Positions 17,269-27,254 of a stretch of 64,000 bases of DNA are shown piece after piece (the stretch's first letter is position 1; every line of letters begins with the position of its first letter). A program made the position numbers and the translations under genes. The stretch lies in assembly GCF_009932335.1 (NCBI RefSeq), contig NZ_BLJF01000003.1, positions 62,001-126,000 on the forward strand. Direction: 5' to 3'. This stretch comes from Pseudomonas asiatica. GTDB lineage: Bacteria; Pseudomonadota; Gammaproteobacteria; Pseudomonadales; Pseudomonadaceae. The notes under the pieces are model-generated. The model ran no database searches. It was not told the DNA's origin and worked only from the letters and a program-made list of their open reading frames with translations.

Positions 17269-18273
17269 ATGACGCAGCTGCGTGACCTGAAGATTTCCAC
17301 CCTCGACCTGGTGCCGGTACGCGCCGACGCCGGCCCGGCGCAGTCGCTGCGCAACTCGCTGGACCTGGCGCAGCACGTCGAGCGCTTTGGCTACAACCGC
17401 TTCTGGGTAGCCGAGCACCACAACATGGACGGCATCGCCAGCTCGGCGACTTCGGTGCTGATCGGCTACCTGGCGGGGGGTACCTCGAGCATTCGCGTGG
17501 GCTCTGGCGGGGTCATGCTGCCCAACCATGCACCGCTGGTAATCGCCGAGCAGTTCGGCACCCTGGCCAGCCTGTACCCGGGGCGCATCGACCTGGGGTT
17601 GGGCCGCGCGCCAGGTTCCGACCAGATGACCGCCTACGCCCTGCGCCGCGACCGCGCCGGAGGCCCGGATGACTTCCCGGACGATGTCGAGGAACTGTCA
17701 CGCTACCTCGGCCCGCGTACCGATGATCAAAAAGTGATCGCCGTGCCAGGGCACGATACCGAGGTGCCGATGTGGCTCCTCGGCTCCAGCCTGTTCAGCG
17801 CTCAACTGGCCGGCATGCGCGGCATGCCCTACGCCTTCGCCTCGCACTTTGCGCCGCGCTACATGCACGAGGCGATCCGCGTGTACCGCAACCACTTCAA
17901 GCCCTCGACCACATTGGACAAGCCGTATGTGATGTTGGGCATCCCCATGGTGGTGGCGGAAACCGACGAAAAGGCCGAGTACCTGGCCACTTCGGTGTAC
18001 CAGCGCATCCTCGCGCTGATTCGCGGGCAGAGCCTGATGCAGAAGCCGCCTGTGGAAAGCATGGATGGGCTGTGGCTGCCCCATGAACGGGACGCGGTGG
18101 GTAGCTTCCTCGGCCTGGCGATGATTGGCAGCCCGCAGAAGGTGCGGGCCAAGGTGGAAGTACTGCTGGAGCAGACCGGGGCAGATGAGCTGATCTTCAC
18201 CTGTGATTTGTATGAGCATGCGGACCGGATTCGGTCCTATGAACTGATGGCGCAGGCTCTCAAGACCGCGTGA
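17269..18273 (+). CDS. LLM-class (luciferase-like) flavin-dependent oxidoreductase
   Basis: 334 residues. A TIM-barrel flavoprotein with the family features [55 protein letters not shown] and [25 protein letters not shown]. Such enzymes use FMNH2 or F420; in Pseudomonas FMN is expected. Substrate unknown. The ATG follows GCGGAGG. Followed by a REP pair. Confidence 0.92.
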   Translation: MTQLRDLKISTLDLVPVRADAGPAQSLRNSLDLAQHVERFGYNRFWVAEHHNMDGIASSATSVLIGYLAGGTSSIRVGSGGVMLPNHAPLVIAEQFGTLASLYPGRIDLGLGRAPGSDQMTAYALRRDRAGGPDDFPDDVEELSRYLGPRTDDQKVIAVPGHDTEVPMWLLGSSLFSAQLAGMRGMPYAFASHFAPRYMHEAIRVYRNHFKPSTTLDKPYVMLGIPMVVAETDEKAEYLATSVYQRILALIRGQSLMQKPPVESMDGLWLPHERDAVGSFLGLAMIGSPQKVRAKVEVLLEQTGADELIFTCDLYEHADRIRSYELMAQALKTA

Positions 18274-18274
18274 T

Positions 18275-18364
18275 CTTCTTCGCAGGCTTGCCCGCTCCCA
18301 CAGGTACAGCGTCGCTCTCAGGCCTGTGATATGCCTGTGGGAGCAGGCGAGCCCGCGAAGAGGC
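18275..18364. repeat. REP inverted pair
   Basis: Opposed GTGGGAGCRGGC-type copies between convergent genes. Confidence 0.8.
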
Positions 18365-18371
18365 CAGCATA

Positions 18372-18596
18372 TTAGCCGCGGCGGTACACAATCTCCTTGG
18401 TACCAGCCTCGCAGCTGCCAATCACCTTGCCGGCCGGGTCGCCCTTGTCGACTATCTCCAGCTTGTAGCCGGTGACCCCCTTGGCATCCAGCTTGGCCGC
18501 AATCTCTGCCTTGAGCTCCTCGCACGGCTTGCCCGCCGCCAGCGCACCACCGGCCAGCGTCATCAGGCCCAGCGCCAGAATCAGTTTATTCATCAC
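18372..18596 (-). CDS. DUF1161 periplasmic protein (second of two)
   Basis: 74 residues. Signal peptide to about ALAAGKPC, then KPCEELKAEIAAKLDAKGVTGYKLEIVDKGD and GSCEAGTKEIVYRRG. It aligns over its whole length with the DUF1161 protein at 16383-16616, so the two are paralogues separated by osmC and the oxidoreductase. Function unknown. Confidence 0.85.
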   Translation of the reverse strand: MMNKLILALGLMTLAGGALAAGKPCEELKAEIAAKLDAKGVTGYKLEIVDKGDPAGKVIGSCEAGTKEIVYRRG

Positions 18597-18694
18597 TCGC
18601 TTTCCTTGTGCAGATGAAATCAGAAAAGGCGCCCGCCAAGGCGCCCCCTCCCTAAATACCCCATCATGCCGGGCTCATCCAGCCCGGCAGTGTT

Positions 18695-18910
18695 TCAGCT
18701 ATTGGCGATACGGAAGCCGACCTTCAGCGTGACCTGGAAATGCGCCGCCTTGTTGTCACGGATATGGCCACGGGTATCTATCACTTCGAACCACTCCAGG
18801 TGCTTGATGCTCTTGCCGGCTTCGGCCAGGGCATTGTTGATCGCCTCTTCGATGCTGGTGGTCGAAGACCCCACCAGCTCGATCTTCTTGTAGGTGTGAT
18901 GATCGGTCAT
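18695..18910 (-). CDS. Dodecin
   Basis: 71 residues, the usual dodecin length: YKKIELVGSSTTSIEEAINNALAEAGKSIKHLEWFEVIDTRGHI, with the Trp that stacks on the flavin and the short beta-alpha-beta-beta fold. Dodecins form 12-mers that store flavin or coenzyme A. Monocistronic. Confidence 0.93.
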   Translation of the reverse strand: MTDHHTYKKIELVGSSTTSIEEAINNALAEAGKSIKHLEWFEVIDTRGHIRDNKAAHFQVTLKVGFRIANS

Positions 18911-19060
18911 GAGCGCTCTCCTCGGATGATGGTGAGATTGAGCCTAGCAGCGCAGGCCTGGTTTACCTGCGAGCGGTCACCATTGACGAAAGTTCGATCG
19001 CACTTTCCCGCGGACCCAAGGTCGCAATCCTTACAGTCCATACTGCAAAGGAGAGTCAAC

Positions 19061-19384
19061 ATGCACCGCAATTCGCTGCGTAGAACGTCCCTGGAAAGCA
19101 TGGAAGCGGAGATCGAGAGCCTTCTGAAAAGCCTGGAAAACCTCAAGCATGATGCGTCGGAGGAGTCCCAGAAATCGGTGAAGGCAATCCGCAGCAACGC
19201 CGAGAGTGCCCTGCGTCATTCGCGCCACCTGTTGAGCGATGCCTACGAGGAAGTGAAGCACCGCACCCGCCAGACCGGCATCGCCACCCGCGACTATGCC
19301 CAGGAACACCCGTACACAACTGCCGGCGTTGCCATTGGCGCGCTAGGCTTGCTGGCGGCGTACCTGATGTGCAAACGCAACTAA
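19061..19384 (+). CDS. DUF883 / ElaB-YqjD-like membrane-anchored protein
   Basis: 107 residues. The helical N-terminal part ([20 protein letters not shown] and on) is followed by one C-terminal membrane segment ([18 protein letters not shown]) and a basic tail CKRN. In E. coli YqjD and ElaB bind ribosomes at the inner membrane in stationary phase. The ATG at 19061 follows AAGGAGAG. Its stop overlaps the stop of trpI (convergent, 4 bases). Confidence 0.9.
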   Translation: MHRNSLRRTSLESMEAEIESLLKSLENLKHDASEESQKSVKAIRSNAESALRHSRHLLSDAYEEVKHRTRQTGIATRDYAQEHPYTTAGVAIGALGLLAAYLMCKRN

Positions 19385-20277
19385 GCGCCCTGTCGCGCCA
19401 GTTCCGCCCTTAGCCACTGCGCCAACTGCTCGGCGCGCCCGTCCGCGGCGCGCCTGGGCACCCACAGCGCCAATGCCGCAGGGGTAGGTGAAAAGCCCCA
19501 CGGCGCACTCAAACGGCCAGCTCGCAGGTCGTCAGCGACCAGCGGCTGCGGCGCAATCGCCACACCCAGCCCGGCCACGGCAGCTTCCAGCAGGTAATAC
19601 AGGTGCTCGAAGGCCTGGCCATAGTGGAGGGCCGCCGGCTCCAAACCCTGTTCCAGCGCCCAGGTCGGCCAAGCCTGCGGGCGCGAGGTGGTGTGCAGCA
19701 AGGCTTCGTCCAGCAAGGCCTTGGCCGGCGCGCCATGCAAGCGCTCGAAACCGGCGAAATGCGGGCTAAGCACCGGCCCGATGCGCTCCTCGGCCAGTAC
19801 ATGCACCTGCATGTCCGTCGGCCACGGCGGCTCGGCGTAAACCAGCAGCGCATCCAACCCTGGCCGCCGTGGGTCCAGGTCGCCTTCACCGGCCGACAGG
19901 TGCAGACGCAGTTCAGGTAAATCCGCCTGCAGCCGCCCCAATCGCGGGATGAACCAGCGCGCCAGCAGGCTGCCCGAGCAGCCCAGCACGAATGGCGCCT
20001 CGCTGACGTCGTGGCTGAGCTCGGCGCACACGCTGCGCAGGCGATCGAAGGCTTCGCCACTGGCATCGCGCAGACGTACGCCGGCATCTGTGAGTTTGAT
20101 GCCACGCCCGTCCTTCACGAACAGCGCTACGCCCAGGTGCTCTTCAAGTACCTTGATCTGCCGGCTGACGGCGCCATGGGTGACGTGCAGCGCTTCGGCC
20201 GCCTGGCTGACGCTGTTGAGACGAGCGGTGGCCTCGAAAGCCCGAAGGGCGTTGAGGGGAGGGAGATCGTGGGCCAT
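19381..20277 (-). CDS. trpI: LysR-family activator of trpBA
   Basis: 298 residues. The LysR helix-turn-helix is at about 10-65 ([35 protein letters not shown]), followed by the effector domain. Divergent from trpBA, the hallmark arrangement of Pseudomonas TrpI, which activates trpBA with indole-3-glycerol phosphate. I use the ATG at 20277 ([11 protein letters not shown], preceded by AGGT); the open frame extends to a TTG at 20301. The start lies beside the operator at 20284-20300. Confidence 0.94.
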   Translation of the reverse strand: MAHDLPPLNALRAFEATARLNSVSQAAEALHVTHGAVSRQIKVLEEHLGVALFVKDGRGIKLTDAGVRLRDASGEAFDRLRSVCAELSHDVSEAPFVLGCSGSLLARWFIPRLGRLQADLPELRLHLSAGEGDLDPRRPGLDALLVYAEPPWPTDMQVHVLAEERIGPVLSPHFAGFERLHGAPAKALLDEALLHTTSRPQAWPTWALEQGLEPAALHYGQAFEHLYYLLEAAVAGLGVAIAPQPLVADDLRAGRLSAPWGFSPTPAALALWVPRRAADGRAEQLAQWLRAELARQGA

Positions 20278-20283
20278 TTTACC

Positions 20284-20300
20284 TGTGAGTTTTTCTGACA
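20284..20300. promoter_or_regulatory. Candidate TrpI operator
   Basis: Near-perfect inverted repeat TGTGAG-N5-CTGACA just upstream of trpI in the trpI-trpB divergent region. It fits the LysR-type layout known for TrpI site I in Pseudomonas. Inferred from position and symmetry. Confidence 0.6.
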
Positions 20301-20388
20301 AGTTTGCGCAATCTTATCGGTTTTCAGCTGGGCTTGCCGTGGTTAGAGTAAAGCCCATCACTCATTCATTACGCCCTGGAGCGCCCCC

Positions 20389-21606
20389 ATGACCCAGTCC
20401 CAATACCGCCCCGGCCCCGACGCCAATGGCCTGTTCGGCTCGTTCGGCGGCCGCTACGTGGCCGAAACCCTGATGCCACTGGTGCTGGACCTGGCCCGCG
20501 AATACGAAGCGGCCAAGGCAGACCCCAAGTTCCTCGAAGAGCTGGCCTACTTCCAGCGCGACTACATCGGCCGCCCCAACCCGCTGTACTTCGCCGAGCG
20601 CCTGACCGAGCACTGCGGCGGCGCCAAGATCTTCTTCAAGCGTGAAGAGCTCAACCACACCGGCGCGCACAAGGTGAACAACTGCATCGGCCAGGTGCTG
20701 CTGGCCAAGCGCATGGGCAAGAAGCGCCTGATCGCAGAAACCGGCGCCGGCATGCACGGCGTGGCCACCGCCACCGTCGCTGCCCGCTTCGGCCTGCCTT
20801 GCGTGATCTACATGGGCGCCACCGACATCGAGCGCCAGCAGGCTAACGTGTTCCGCATGAAGCTGCTGGGCGCCGAAATCGTCCCGGTCACTGCCGGCAC
20901 CGGCACCCTGAAGGACGCCATGAACGAGGCCCTGCGCGACTGGGTCACCAACGTCGAAGACACCTTCTACCTGATCGGCACCGTGGCCGGCCCGCACCCG
21001 TACCCGGCCATGGTCCGCGACTTCCAGTCGATCATCGGCAAGGAAACCCGCGCCCAGTTGCAAGAGAAGGAAGGGCGCCTGCCAGACAGCCTGGTTGCCT
21101 GCGTCGGTGGTGGCTCCAACGCCATGGGCCTGTTCCATGAGTTTCTCGAAGAGCCAAGCGTGCAGATCATCGGCGTCGAAGCCGGTGGCCACGGTGTGCA
21201 CACCGACAAGCACGCCGCCAGCCTCAACGGCGGCGTACCGGGCGTGCTGCACGGCAACCGCACCTACCTGCTGCAGGACGAAGACGGTCAGATCACCGAC
21301 GCCCACTCGATTTCCGCCGGCCTGGACTACCCGGGCATCGGCCCGGAGCACGCCTATCTGCACGAAGTGAAGCGTGTCGAGTACGTCAGCATCACCGACG
21401 ACGAAGCGCTGGATGCATTCCACGCCACCTGCCGCCTGGAAGGCATCATCCCGGCCCTGGAAAGCTCCCACGCCCTGGCCGAGGCGATCAAGCGCGCACC
21501 GAAGCTGCCCAAGGACCACCTGATGGTCGTGTGCCTGTCGGGCCGCGGCGACAAAGACATGCAAACCGTCATGAACCACATGGCCGCCCAGGAGAAACAG
21601 GCATGA
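20389..21606 (+). CDS. trpB: Tryptophan synthase beta subunit
   Basis: 405 residues. Condenses indole with serine using PLP. PLP lysine K95 in [11 protein letters not shown]; the phosphate loop is GGGSNAMG. The ATG is preceded by GGAG. Overlaps trpA by four bases (ATGA), so the two subunits are made in equal amounts. Expected to be switched on by TrpI when indoleglycerol phosphate builds up. Confidence 0.98.
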   Translation: MTQSQYRPGPDANGLFGSFGGRYVAETLMPLVLDLAREYEAAKADPKFLEELAYFQRDYIGRPNPLYFAERLTEHCGGAKIFFKREELNHTGAHKVNNCIGQVLLAKRMGKKRLIAETGAGMHGVATATVAARFGLPCVIYMGATDIERQQANVFRMKLLGAEIVPVTAGTGTLKDAMNEALRDWVTNVEDTFYLIGTVAGPHPYPAMVRDFQSIIGKETRAQLQEKEGRLPDSLVACVGGGSNAMGLFHEFLEEPSVQIIGVEAGGHGVHTDKHAASLNGGVPGVLHGNRTYLLQDEDGQITDAHSISAGLDYPGIGPEHAYLHEVKRVEYVSITDDEALDAFHATCRLEGIIPALESSHALAEAIKRAPKLPKDHLMVVCLSGRGDKDMQTVMNHMAAQEKQA

Positions 21607-22412
21607 GCCGTCTTGAACAACGCTTCGCCGAGCTGAAGGCCGAAGGCCGCTCGGCACTGGTCACCTTTGTCACCGCGGGCGACCCGGGCTATGACGCCTC
21701 GCTGCAGATCCTCAAGGGCCTGCCGGCAGCCGGTGCCGATGTGATCGAACTAGGCATGCCGTTCACCGACCCAATGGCCGACGGCGTGGCCATCCAGCTG
21801 GCCACCCTGCGTGCCCTGGAAGCCGGCCAGACCCTGGCCAAGACCCTGCAGATGGTTCGCGAATTCCGTGTGGATAACCAGGCCACACCGATCGTACTGA
21901 TGGGCTACTACAACCCGATCCACCGCTTTGGCGTGGAAAAGTTCGTGGCCGAAGCCAAGCAAGCGGGTGTCGATGGCCTGATCATCGTCGACCTGCCGCC
22001 AGAGCACGACGCCGAACTGGCGACCCCGGCCCAGGCAGCGGGTATCGACTTCATCCGCCTGACCACCCCGACCACAGACGACGCGCGCCTGCCGCGCGTA
22101 CTGGAGCGCAGCTCCGGGTTCGTCTACTACGTGTCGGTGGCCGGTGTGACCGGCGCCGGCTCGGCGACCACCGAGCACGTGACCGAAGCCATTGCCCGCC
22201 TGCGTCGGCATACCGATCTGCCAATCAGCGTAGGTTTCGGCATTCGTACGCCGGAGCAGGCTGCGGCCATTGCCCGCCTGTCGGACGGCGTGGTAGTGGG
22301 CTCGGCGCTGGTCGACAAGATTGCCCAGGCCAAGAGTGCCGAGCAGGCAGTCAACGATGTATTGAGCCTGTGCTCGGCACTGGCTGAAGGGGTGCGCGGC
22401 GCCCGCCGTTAA
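21603..22412 (+). CDS. trpA: Tryptophan synthase alpha subunit
   Basis: 269 residues, TIM barrel. Cleaves indole-3-glycerol phosphate to indole. Catalytic E49 and D60 are in [15 protein letters not shown]; the phosphate-binding part is [13 protein letters not shown]. Translationally coupled to trpB and followed by a REP pair that likely closes the operon. A perfect DnaA box falls inside the gene (21869-21877). Confidence 0.98.
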   Translation: MSRLEQRFAELKAEGRSALVTFVTAGDPGYDASLQILKGLPAAGADVIELGMPFTDPMADGVAIQLATLRALEAGQTLAKTLQMVREFRVDNQATPIVLMGYYNPIHRFGVEKFVAEAKQAGVDGLIIVDLPPEHDAELATPAQAAGIDFIRLTTPTTDDARLPRVLERSSGFVYYVSVAGVTGAGSATTEHVTEAIARLRRHTDLPISVGFGIRTPEQAAAIARLSDGVVVGSALVDKIAQAKSAEQAVNDVLSLCSALAEGVRGARR

Positions 22413-22420
22413 ACCGCGTC

Positions 22421-22514
22421 GCCTTCATCGCCGGCAAGCCAGCTCCCACAGGTACAGCGCCGCCCTCAGGCCCTGTGATATCCCTGTGGGAGCTGGCTTG
22501 CCGGCTATGAGGCC
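22421..22514. repeat. REP inverted pair (GTGGGAGCTGGCTTGCC family)
   Basis: Opposed copies around a short spacer, between convergent genes trpA and the DOPA-dioxygenase-like gene. Confidence 0.82.
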
Positions 22515-22532
22515 AGTACAGACTATGAAGAA

Positions 22533-22865
22533 CTAGCCCCCAAACATCGACAGATCCAGCGGCCGCACCGCCCCCATCCAGATCGCATGGTCACGGTGGT
22601 CCGCCAGTTCATCCCCGGTCAGCGGGTGCATGAACACCACCAACCCCTTCCGATACAGCGCCAACCACGGCAGCACCACCCCCACAAACTCCGGCTCGAA
22701 GGCCAGCTGGCAGCTCCAGTCCGGGTGCGGCCCCACCGGTTTCTGGTGCATGCACCCCATGGTCACGGGAAACAGCCGCGCCGCTTCCTCACACAGCTCA
22801 CGGGCCTGGTCCATGGTCGCTGCGTCGTAGTAAACGTGGGCGTGGTAACCCTTGATCCTCTGCAC
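22533..22865 (-). CDS. DOPA 4,5-dioxygenase family protein
   Basis: 110 residues: QRIKGYHAHVYYDAAT, MGCMHQKPVGPHPDWSCQLAF and LVVFMHPLTGDELADHRDHAIWMG carry the conserved histidines of this small aromatic ring-cleaving dioxygenase family. The GTG at 22865 has a good ribosome site (AGGAG-N5-GTG); a longer ATG start at 22892 preceded by AGGTGGTG is possible. Natural substrate in bacteria unknown. Divergent from the next gene. Confidence 0.85.
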   Translation of the reverse strand: MQRIKGYHAHVYYDAATMDQARELCEEAARLFPVTMGCMHQKPVGPHPDWSCQLAFEPEFVGVVLPWLALYRKGLVVFMHPLTGDELADHRDHAIWMGAVRPLDLSMFGG

Positions 22866-22917
22866 GATAACTCCTGATTGCGGTCCAAACATCACCACCT
22901 GCAAAGGGAGTGATGCA

Positions 22918-23535
22918 GTGAAAAACGCCGAAACCCCAGTGTTCAAACTGGTCCTGTTCGGGCCAGAAAGCAGCCTGGGCAATGCCCTGATGGTAGAGCT
23001 GCTGTCGCGCCAGCACGAAGTCACCGCCGTGGTCGACGACCTTAATCGCCATGCGCCGCGCCCCGGCCTGCATTTCAAGATAGGCGGGCTGGGCAATGCC
23101 GACCAGGCGGAGCAGGGCGCGGCAGGCGGGTCGGCAGTAATTGCCCTGTTGTCGACGCTGGCGCCGGGCGATCTGCCCAGGCAAGCCCGCATGAGCGAGG
23201 CGCTGGTGGCGGGGCTTAAGCGTACGACTATACGCCGGCTGTTGCTGGTGGGCGATTTCGATGTGCTGGATAAGCCGGGCAATTACAGCGAGGCGGAGCG
23301 GGAGTGTGTGGACCAGGTGGTGGACGGGTTACAGCGCAGTGCCTTGCACTGGACGCTGATCAATGCCCCGCAGGAACTGGCCGGGTTGGGGATGGAGCAT
23401 TTTCGCAGCACTGAAGGTACGCTGGAGCCGGGGTTGGCCGAGCCGTTGCGGCACCTGGCCAGGGTCGCGGCAGGGATGGTGGATATGCTGGAGCTGGATT
23501 TGCACCGGGGCGAGCATCTGAACTTCGTGGTCTAG
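22918..23535 (+). CDS. NAD(P)-binding Rossmann protein (YwnB/SDR-like)
   Basis: 205 residues with an N-terminal nucleotide-binding fold: FKLVLFGPESSLGNALMVELLSR, then strands VTAVVDDL and AVIALLSTLAPGD. Similar proteins are called NAD(P)H-binding or NADH-flavin reductase. The glycine-rich loop (GPESSLG) is weaker than in active dehydrogenases. The GTG at 22918 follows AAGGGAG. Function unknown. Confidence 0.75.
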   Translation: MKNAETPVFKLVLFGPESSLGNALMVELLSRQHEVTAVVDDLNRHAPRPGLHFKIGGLGNADQAEQGAAGGSAVIALLSTLAPGDLPRQARMSEALVAGLKRTTIRRLLLVGDFDVLDKPGNYSEAERECVDQVVDGLQRSALHWTLINAPQELAGLGMEHFRSTEGTLEPGLAEPLRHLARVAAGMVDMLELDLHRGEHLNFVV

Positions 23536-23541
23536 ATTGCC

Positions 23542-23650
23542 GGGGCTGCTGCGCAGCCCATCGCGACACAAGGCCGCTCCTACACGGGCCGGCGTGCGCA
23601 GTACCTTTGTAGGAGCGGCCTTGTGTCGCGATGGGCCGCAAAGCGGCCCC
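23542..23650. repeat. REP hairpin (TAGGAGCGGCCTTGTGTCGCGA family)
   Basis: Long arms GGGGCTGC...GGCCGCTCCTA and TAGGAGCGGCC...GCGGCCCC between convergent genes. Confidence 0.83.
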
Positions 23651-23655
23651 AAATC

Positions 23656-24555
23656 TCAAAGGCTACGCTCTTGCTCCAGCCAATCCACAAACCGCTCGAT
23701 CAAAGCCCCACGCCGCTTGCGTGGTGGTAGCACTGCGTAATACCCGCGCGCCGAGCGCAAACTCCCCTCCAACGGCCGGCATAGCAACCCTTGCTCCACC
23801 AGCCCATCCACCAGGTGCCCCCAGCCAATCGCCACCCCTTGCCCGGCAATCGCCGCCTGGATCAGCAACGTATAGTTATCAAACCTCAACTGCCCGGCCG
23901 GTGGCGGGCTGGCCACACCAAACCCGCGAAACACCCCTGCCCAATCAAACCAGCGGCTAGCCTGCTCTCCCTTCAAGTGCAGCAAGGGCAATCGTTGCAA
24001 AGCCACGGCTGACAAGGGTTTGCCATGAATCAGCCGGGGGCTGCACACCGGAAAAACCTCCTCATCGAATAGCCAGCGGCTCTCGCCCTGGTGAAAGCGC
24101 CCGTCGCCAAACAGCACCGCCACATCGATGTCCGGGCGCAACATGCCCTGGCTGCGCTCACCGGTCACCAGGCTCACGTCCACCTGTGGATAAGCCTCGT
24201 GAAAACGCTGCAGCCGTGGCATCAGCCAGAACGCCGCAAAGGCGAAGTCGGTAGCCACCTGCAGCACTTCCCTCTGGCCGCGCCCACTGGCCTGGGCAAT
24301 GCCGTCCTCCATGGCCTGCAGGCCCTGGTGCACCTGTTCGAACAGCACCTGGCCGGCCTCGGTCAGCTCGATACCCCGGTAAATGCGGTCGAACAACCGC
24401 GTGCCCAGCTGTGCCTCCAGCCGTTTGACTTGCTGGCTCACCGCCGGCTGCGTGGTGCCCAGCTCCAGTGCCGCAGCGGTAAAGCCACGCAACCGTGCGG
24501 CAGCCTCGAACACGCGCAGTGTATCCAGCGACAACTTGGCAAGGTGGTCAAACAT
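23656..24555 (-). CDS. LysR-family regulator, probably of choline-sulfate use
   Basis: 299 residues; helix-turn-helix in LRVFEAAARLRGFTAAALELGTTQPAVSQQVKRLE, then a substrate-binding domain. Divergent from betC, with a symmetric T-N11-A site between them (24585-24601). It is therefore probably the local regulator of betC-choX-sulP, with choline-O-sulfate or choline as a likely effector (inference). Confidence 0.88.
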   Translation of the reverse strand: MFDHLAKLSLDTLRVFEAAARLRGFTAAALELGTTQPAVSQQVKRLEAQLGTRLFDRIYRGIELTEAGQVLFEQVHQGLQAMEDGIAQASGRGQREVLQVATDFAFAAFWLMPRLQRFHEAYPQVDVSLVTGERSQGMLRPDIDVAVLFGDGRFHQGESRWLFDEEVFPVCSPRLIHGKPLSAVALQRLPLLHLKGEQASRWFDWAGVFRGFGVASPPPAGQLRFDNYTLLIQAAIAGQGVAIGWGHLVDGLVEQGLLCRPLEGSLRSARGYYAVLPPRKRRGALIERFVDWLEQERSL

Positions 24556-24584
24556 AAGCAGGGCTAATCCCAGTCATTGCCCGC

Positions 24585-24601
24585 CATGGGCTTTACCCAT
24601 G
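24585..24601. promoter_or_regulatory. Candidate LysR operator between regulator and betC
   Basis: Palindrome CATGGG-N5-CCCATG containing a T-N11-A core, located 29 bases upstream of the LysR start and 62 upstream of betC. A perfect DnaA box (24602-24610) abuts it. Confidence 0.55.
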
Positions 24602-24663
24602 TTATCCACAGTCGCATCTTGATAGGCAAGCGGTTCGCATAACCCTCAACGATGGAAGCCACC

Positions 24664-26181
24664 ATGACGCGCCCGAATATCCTGTTCATCATGGCAGACC
24701 AGATGGCCGCGCCCTTGCTGCCGATCTACGCCTCTTCGCCGATCCAGATGCCGCACCTGAGCCGCCTTGCCGAACAGGCGGTGGTTTTCGACTCGGCTTA
24801 CTGCAACAGCCCGTTGTGCGCACCGTCGCGCTTCACTCTGGTCAGCGGCCAGCTGCCCAGCCGCATCGGTGCCTACGACAATGCCGCCGACTTCCCTGCC
24901 GATGTACCGACCTATGCCCATTACCTGCGCCGTCTGGGTTACCGCACCGCGCTGTCGGGCAAGATGCACTTCTGCGGGCCGGACCAGCTGCATGGCTACG
25001 AAGAACGCCTGACCAGCGATATCTACCCGGCCGACTACGGCTGGGCGGTGAACTGGGATGAGCCGGACGTGCGCCCGAGCTGGTATCACAACATGTCCTC
25101 GGTGCTGCAGGCCGGCCCGTGCGTGCGCACCAACCAGCTGGATTTCGACGAAGAAGTGGTATTCAAGGCGCGCCAGTACCTGTACGACCATGTGCGCGAA
25201 AACGATGGCCGGCCATTCTGCCTGACCGTGTCGATGACCCACCCGCACGACCCATACACCATCCCCAGGCGCTATTGGGATCGCTACGAGGGTGTGGATA
25301 TCCCCATGCCCCGCGCCGAACTGGGCCAGGCAGAGCTTGACCCGCACTCGCAACGCCTGCTGAAGGTCTACGACCTGTGGAACAAGCCGCTGCCTGTGAA
25401 CAAGATCCGTGACGCCCGCCGTGCCTACTTCGGCGCCTGCAGCTATATCGACGACAACATCGGCCTGCTGCTGCAAACCCTGGAGGAATGCAACCTGGCT
25501 GACGACACCCTGATCGTGTTCTCCGGCGACCACGGTGACATGCTCGGCGAGCGCGGCCTCTGGTACAAGATGCACTGGTTCGAGATGTCGGCGCGGGTGC
25601 CTCTGCTGGTGCACGCGCCGAAGCACTTCGCGCCAGCCAGGGTCAGCGCTTCGGTGTCTACCTGCGACCTGCTGCCGACCCTGGTCGAGCTGGCCGGTGG
25701 TGCTGTGGATAACCACCTGCATCTGGATGGCCGCTCGCTGGTCGGCCATCTGCAAGGGCAGGGCGGCCATGACGAAGTGATCGGCGAGTACATGGCCGAA
25801 GGCACCGTCGGCCCGCTGATGATGATCCGCCGCGGGCCGTACAAGTTCGTGTACAGCGAAGACGACCCATGCCTACTCTATGACCTGAGCCGCGACCCGC
25901 ACGAGCGGGAGAACCTAACCGGCAGCCCGGAACACCAGGCGCTGCTGCAGGCATTTGTCGATGAAGCACAGCAGCGTTGGGATATCCCCAGCCTGCGCCA
26001 GCAGGTTCTGGCCAGCCAGCGGCGCCGCCGCCTGGTGGCCGAGGCGCTGGCCGTCGGCAAGCTGAAAAGCTGGGACCACCAACCGCTGGTGGACGCCAGC
26101 CAACAGTACATGCGCAACCACATCGATCTCGACGACCTCGAGCGCAAGGCACGTTATCCACAGCCCGCCCCCCTGGATTGA
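24664..26181 (+). CDS. betC: Choline sulfatase
   Basis: 505 residues, type I sulfatase. Hydrolyses choline-O-sulfate to choline and sulfate. The modification signature C52-A-P-S-R56 has the cysteine that becomes formylglycine, and metal ligands include D12 (MADQ) and the GDHGDMLG region. The choline-sulfatase C-terminal tail (SWDHQPLVDASQQYMRN) is present. I start at the ATG at 24664 (after GGAAG), not the one at 24652. First gene of betC-choX. No formylglycine-generating enzyme is seen in the window. Confidence 0.95.
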   Translation: MTRPNILFIMADQMAAPLLPIYASSPIQMPHLSRLAEQAVVFDSAYCNSPLCAPSRFTLVSGQLPSRIGAYDNAADFPADVPTYAHYLRRLGYRTALSGKMHFCGPDQLHGYEERLTSDIYPADYGWAVNWDEPDVRPSWYHNMSSVLQAGPCVRTNQLDFDEEVVFKARQYLYDHVRENDGRPFCLTVSMTHPHDPYTIPRRYWDRYEGVDIPMPRAELGQAELDPHSQRLLKVYDLWNKPLPVNKIRDARRAYFGACSYIDDNIGLLLQTLEECNLADDTLIVFSGDHGDMLGERGLWYKMHWFEMSARVPLLVHAPKHFAPARVSASVSTCDLLPTLVELAGGAVDNHLHLDGRSLVGHLQGQGGHDEVIGEYMAEGTVGPLMMIRRGPYKFVYSEDDPCLLYDLSRDPHERENLTGSPEHQALLQAFVDEAQQRWDIPSLRQQVLASQRRRRLVAEALAVGKLKSWDHQPLVDASQQYMRNHIDLDDLERKARYPQPAPLD

Positions 26182-26195
26182 GAAGAGAGGCCGCC

Positions 26196-27125
26196 ATGCA
26201 CAAGTTCTCCGCCGCCGTGTTCGCCCTGGCCCTGAGCCTGGGTACCGCCACGGCCCACGCCGCCGACAGCGACGCGCAATGCACCACCGTGAAGATGGCC
26301 GACCCCGGCTGGAGCGACATCGCAACGACCAACGCCTTGGCCCGCGTGCTTCTGGAAAGCCTGGGTTACCAGGTGAAAATCGACAGCCTGGCCGTTCCGA
26401 TCATCTACGGCGGCCTCAAGGATGGCCGCGTCGATGCCTTCCTCGGTAACTGGATGCCGGCGCAGCAGGGCTTTCATGACAAGTTCATCGCAAATGGCGA
26501 TGTGCAGCAGCTTTCGCGCAATCTGGAAGGAACCGAGTTCACCTTGGCAGTGCCCGACTATGTGTGGAATGCCGGAGTGAAGGATTTCGCCGACTTGCAG
26601 AAGCACGCCGACCAGTTCGACAAGAAGCTGTACGGGATTGGTTCCGGGGCACCGGCCAACCTGTCGTTGAAGGAAATCATCGACAAGAATGAATTCAACC
26701 TCGGCCAGTGGAAACTGGTGGAGTCCAGCGAGCAGGCGATGCTGGCACAGGTCGACCGGGCGGTGAAGAAACAACAGTTCATCACCTTCCTCGGCTGGAC
26801 CCCGCACCCGATGAACGTGAAGCTGAAGATGCATTACCTGAGCGGCGGGGAGAAGTGGTTTGGCAGCAAGGGCGAGGTGTATACCCTGACCCGCAAGGGT
26901 TATCCACAAGCCTGCCCGAATGCGGCCAAGCTGCTGGGCAACCTGAAGTTCACGCTGGACATGGAAAACACCATCATGGCCGAAGTTGTGGACAAGAAGA
27001 TGAGCTTCGATGATGCGGCCAAGGCTTGGCTGAAGGCGCACCCCGAGTTGCTGGAAGGGTGGTTGGCCGGGGTGACGACCAAGGCCGATGGCAATGCGCT
27101 GGAGGCGGTCAAAGCCAAACTGTAA
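26196..27125 (+). CDS. choX: Choline ABC-type substrate-binding protein
   Basis: 309 residues with a signal peptide ending at about AHAAD. Candidate aromatic-cage residues for quaternary amines are in DPGWSDI, FLGNWMPAQQ, VPDYVW and FLGWTPHPMNVK, as in ChoX/OpuAC proteins. It follows betC by 14 bases, so it is co-transcribed. No permease or ATPase gene is next to it; as an orphan binding protein it must share a choline ABC transporter encoded elsewhere. Confidence 0.92.
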   Translation: MHKFSAAVFALALSLGTATAHAADSDAQCTTVKMADPGWSDIATTNALARVLLESLGYQVKIDSLAVPIIYGGLKDGRVDAFLGNWMPAQQGFHDKFIANGDVQQLSRNLEGTEFTLAVPDYVWNAGVKDFADLQKHADQFDKKLYGIGSGAPANLSLKEIIDKNEFNLGQWKLVESSEQAMLAQVDRAVKKQQFITFLGWTPHPMNVKLKMHYLSGGEKWFGSKGEVYTLTRKGYPQACPNAAKLLGNLKFTLDMENTIMAEVVDKKMSFDDAAKAWLKAHPELLEGWLAGVTTKADGNALEAVKAKL

Positions 27126-27145
27126 CCTCACAAGCAAACCTCTAT

Positions 27146-27224
27146 CCCTGTGGGAGCGGGTTCACCCGCGAATGCGACGGTAGATTCACTGCAGCATTCG
27201 CGGGTAAACCCGCTCCCACAGGGG
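27146..27224. repeat. REP pair, GTTCACCCGCGAATGC subtype
   Basis: Arms CCCTGTGGGAGCGGGTTCACC and its reverse complement. Nearly the same sequence, including the internal GATTCAC spacer, recurs at 39160-39238. Confidence 0.85.
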
Positions 27225-27254
27225 ACAGTGCAATTTCAGGATTGTGGATAACCC

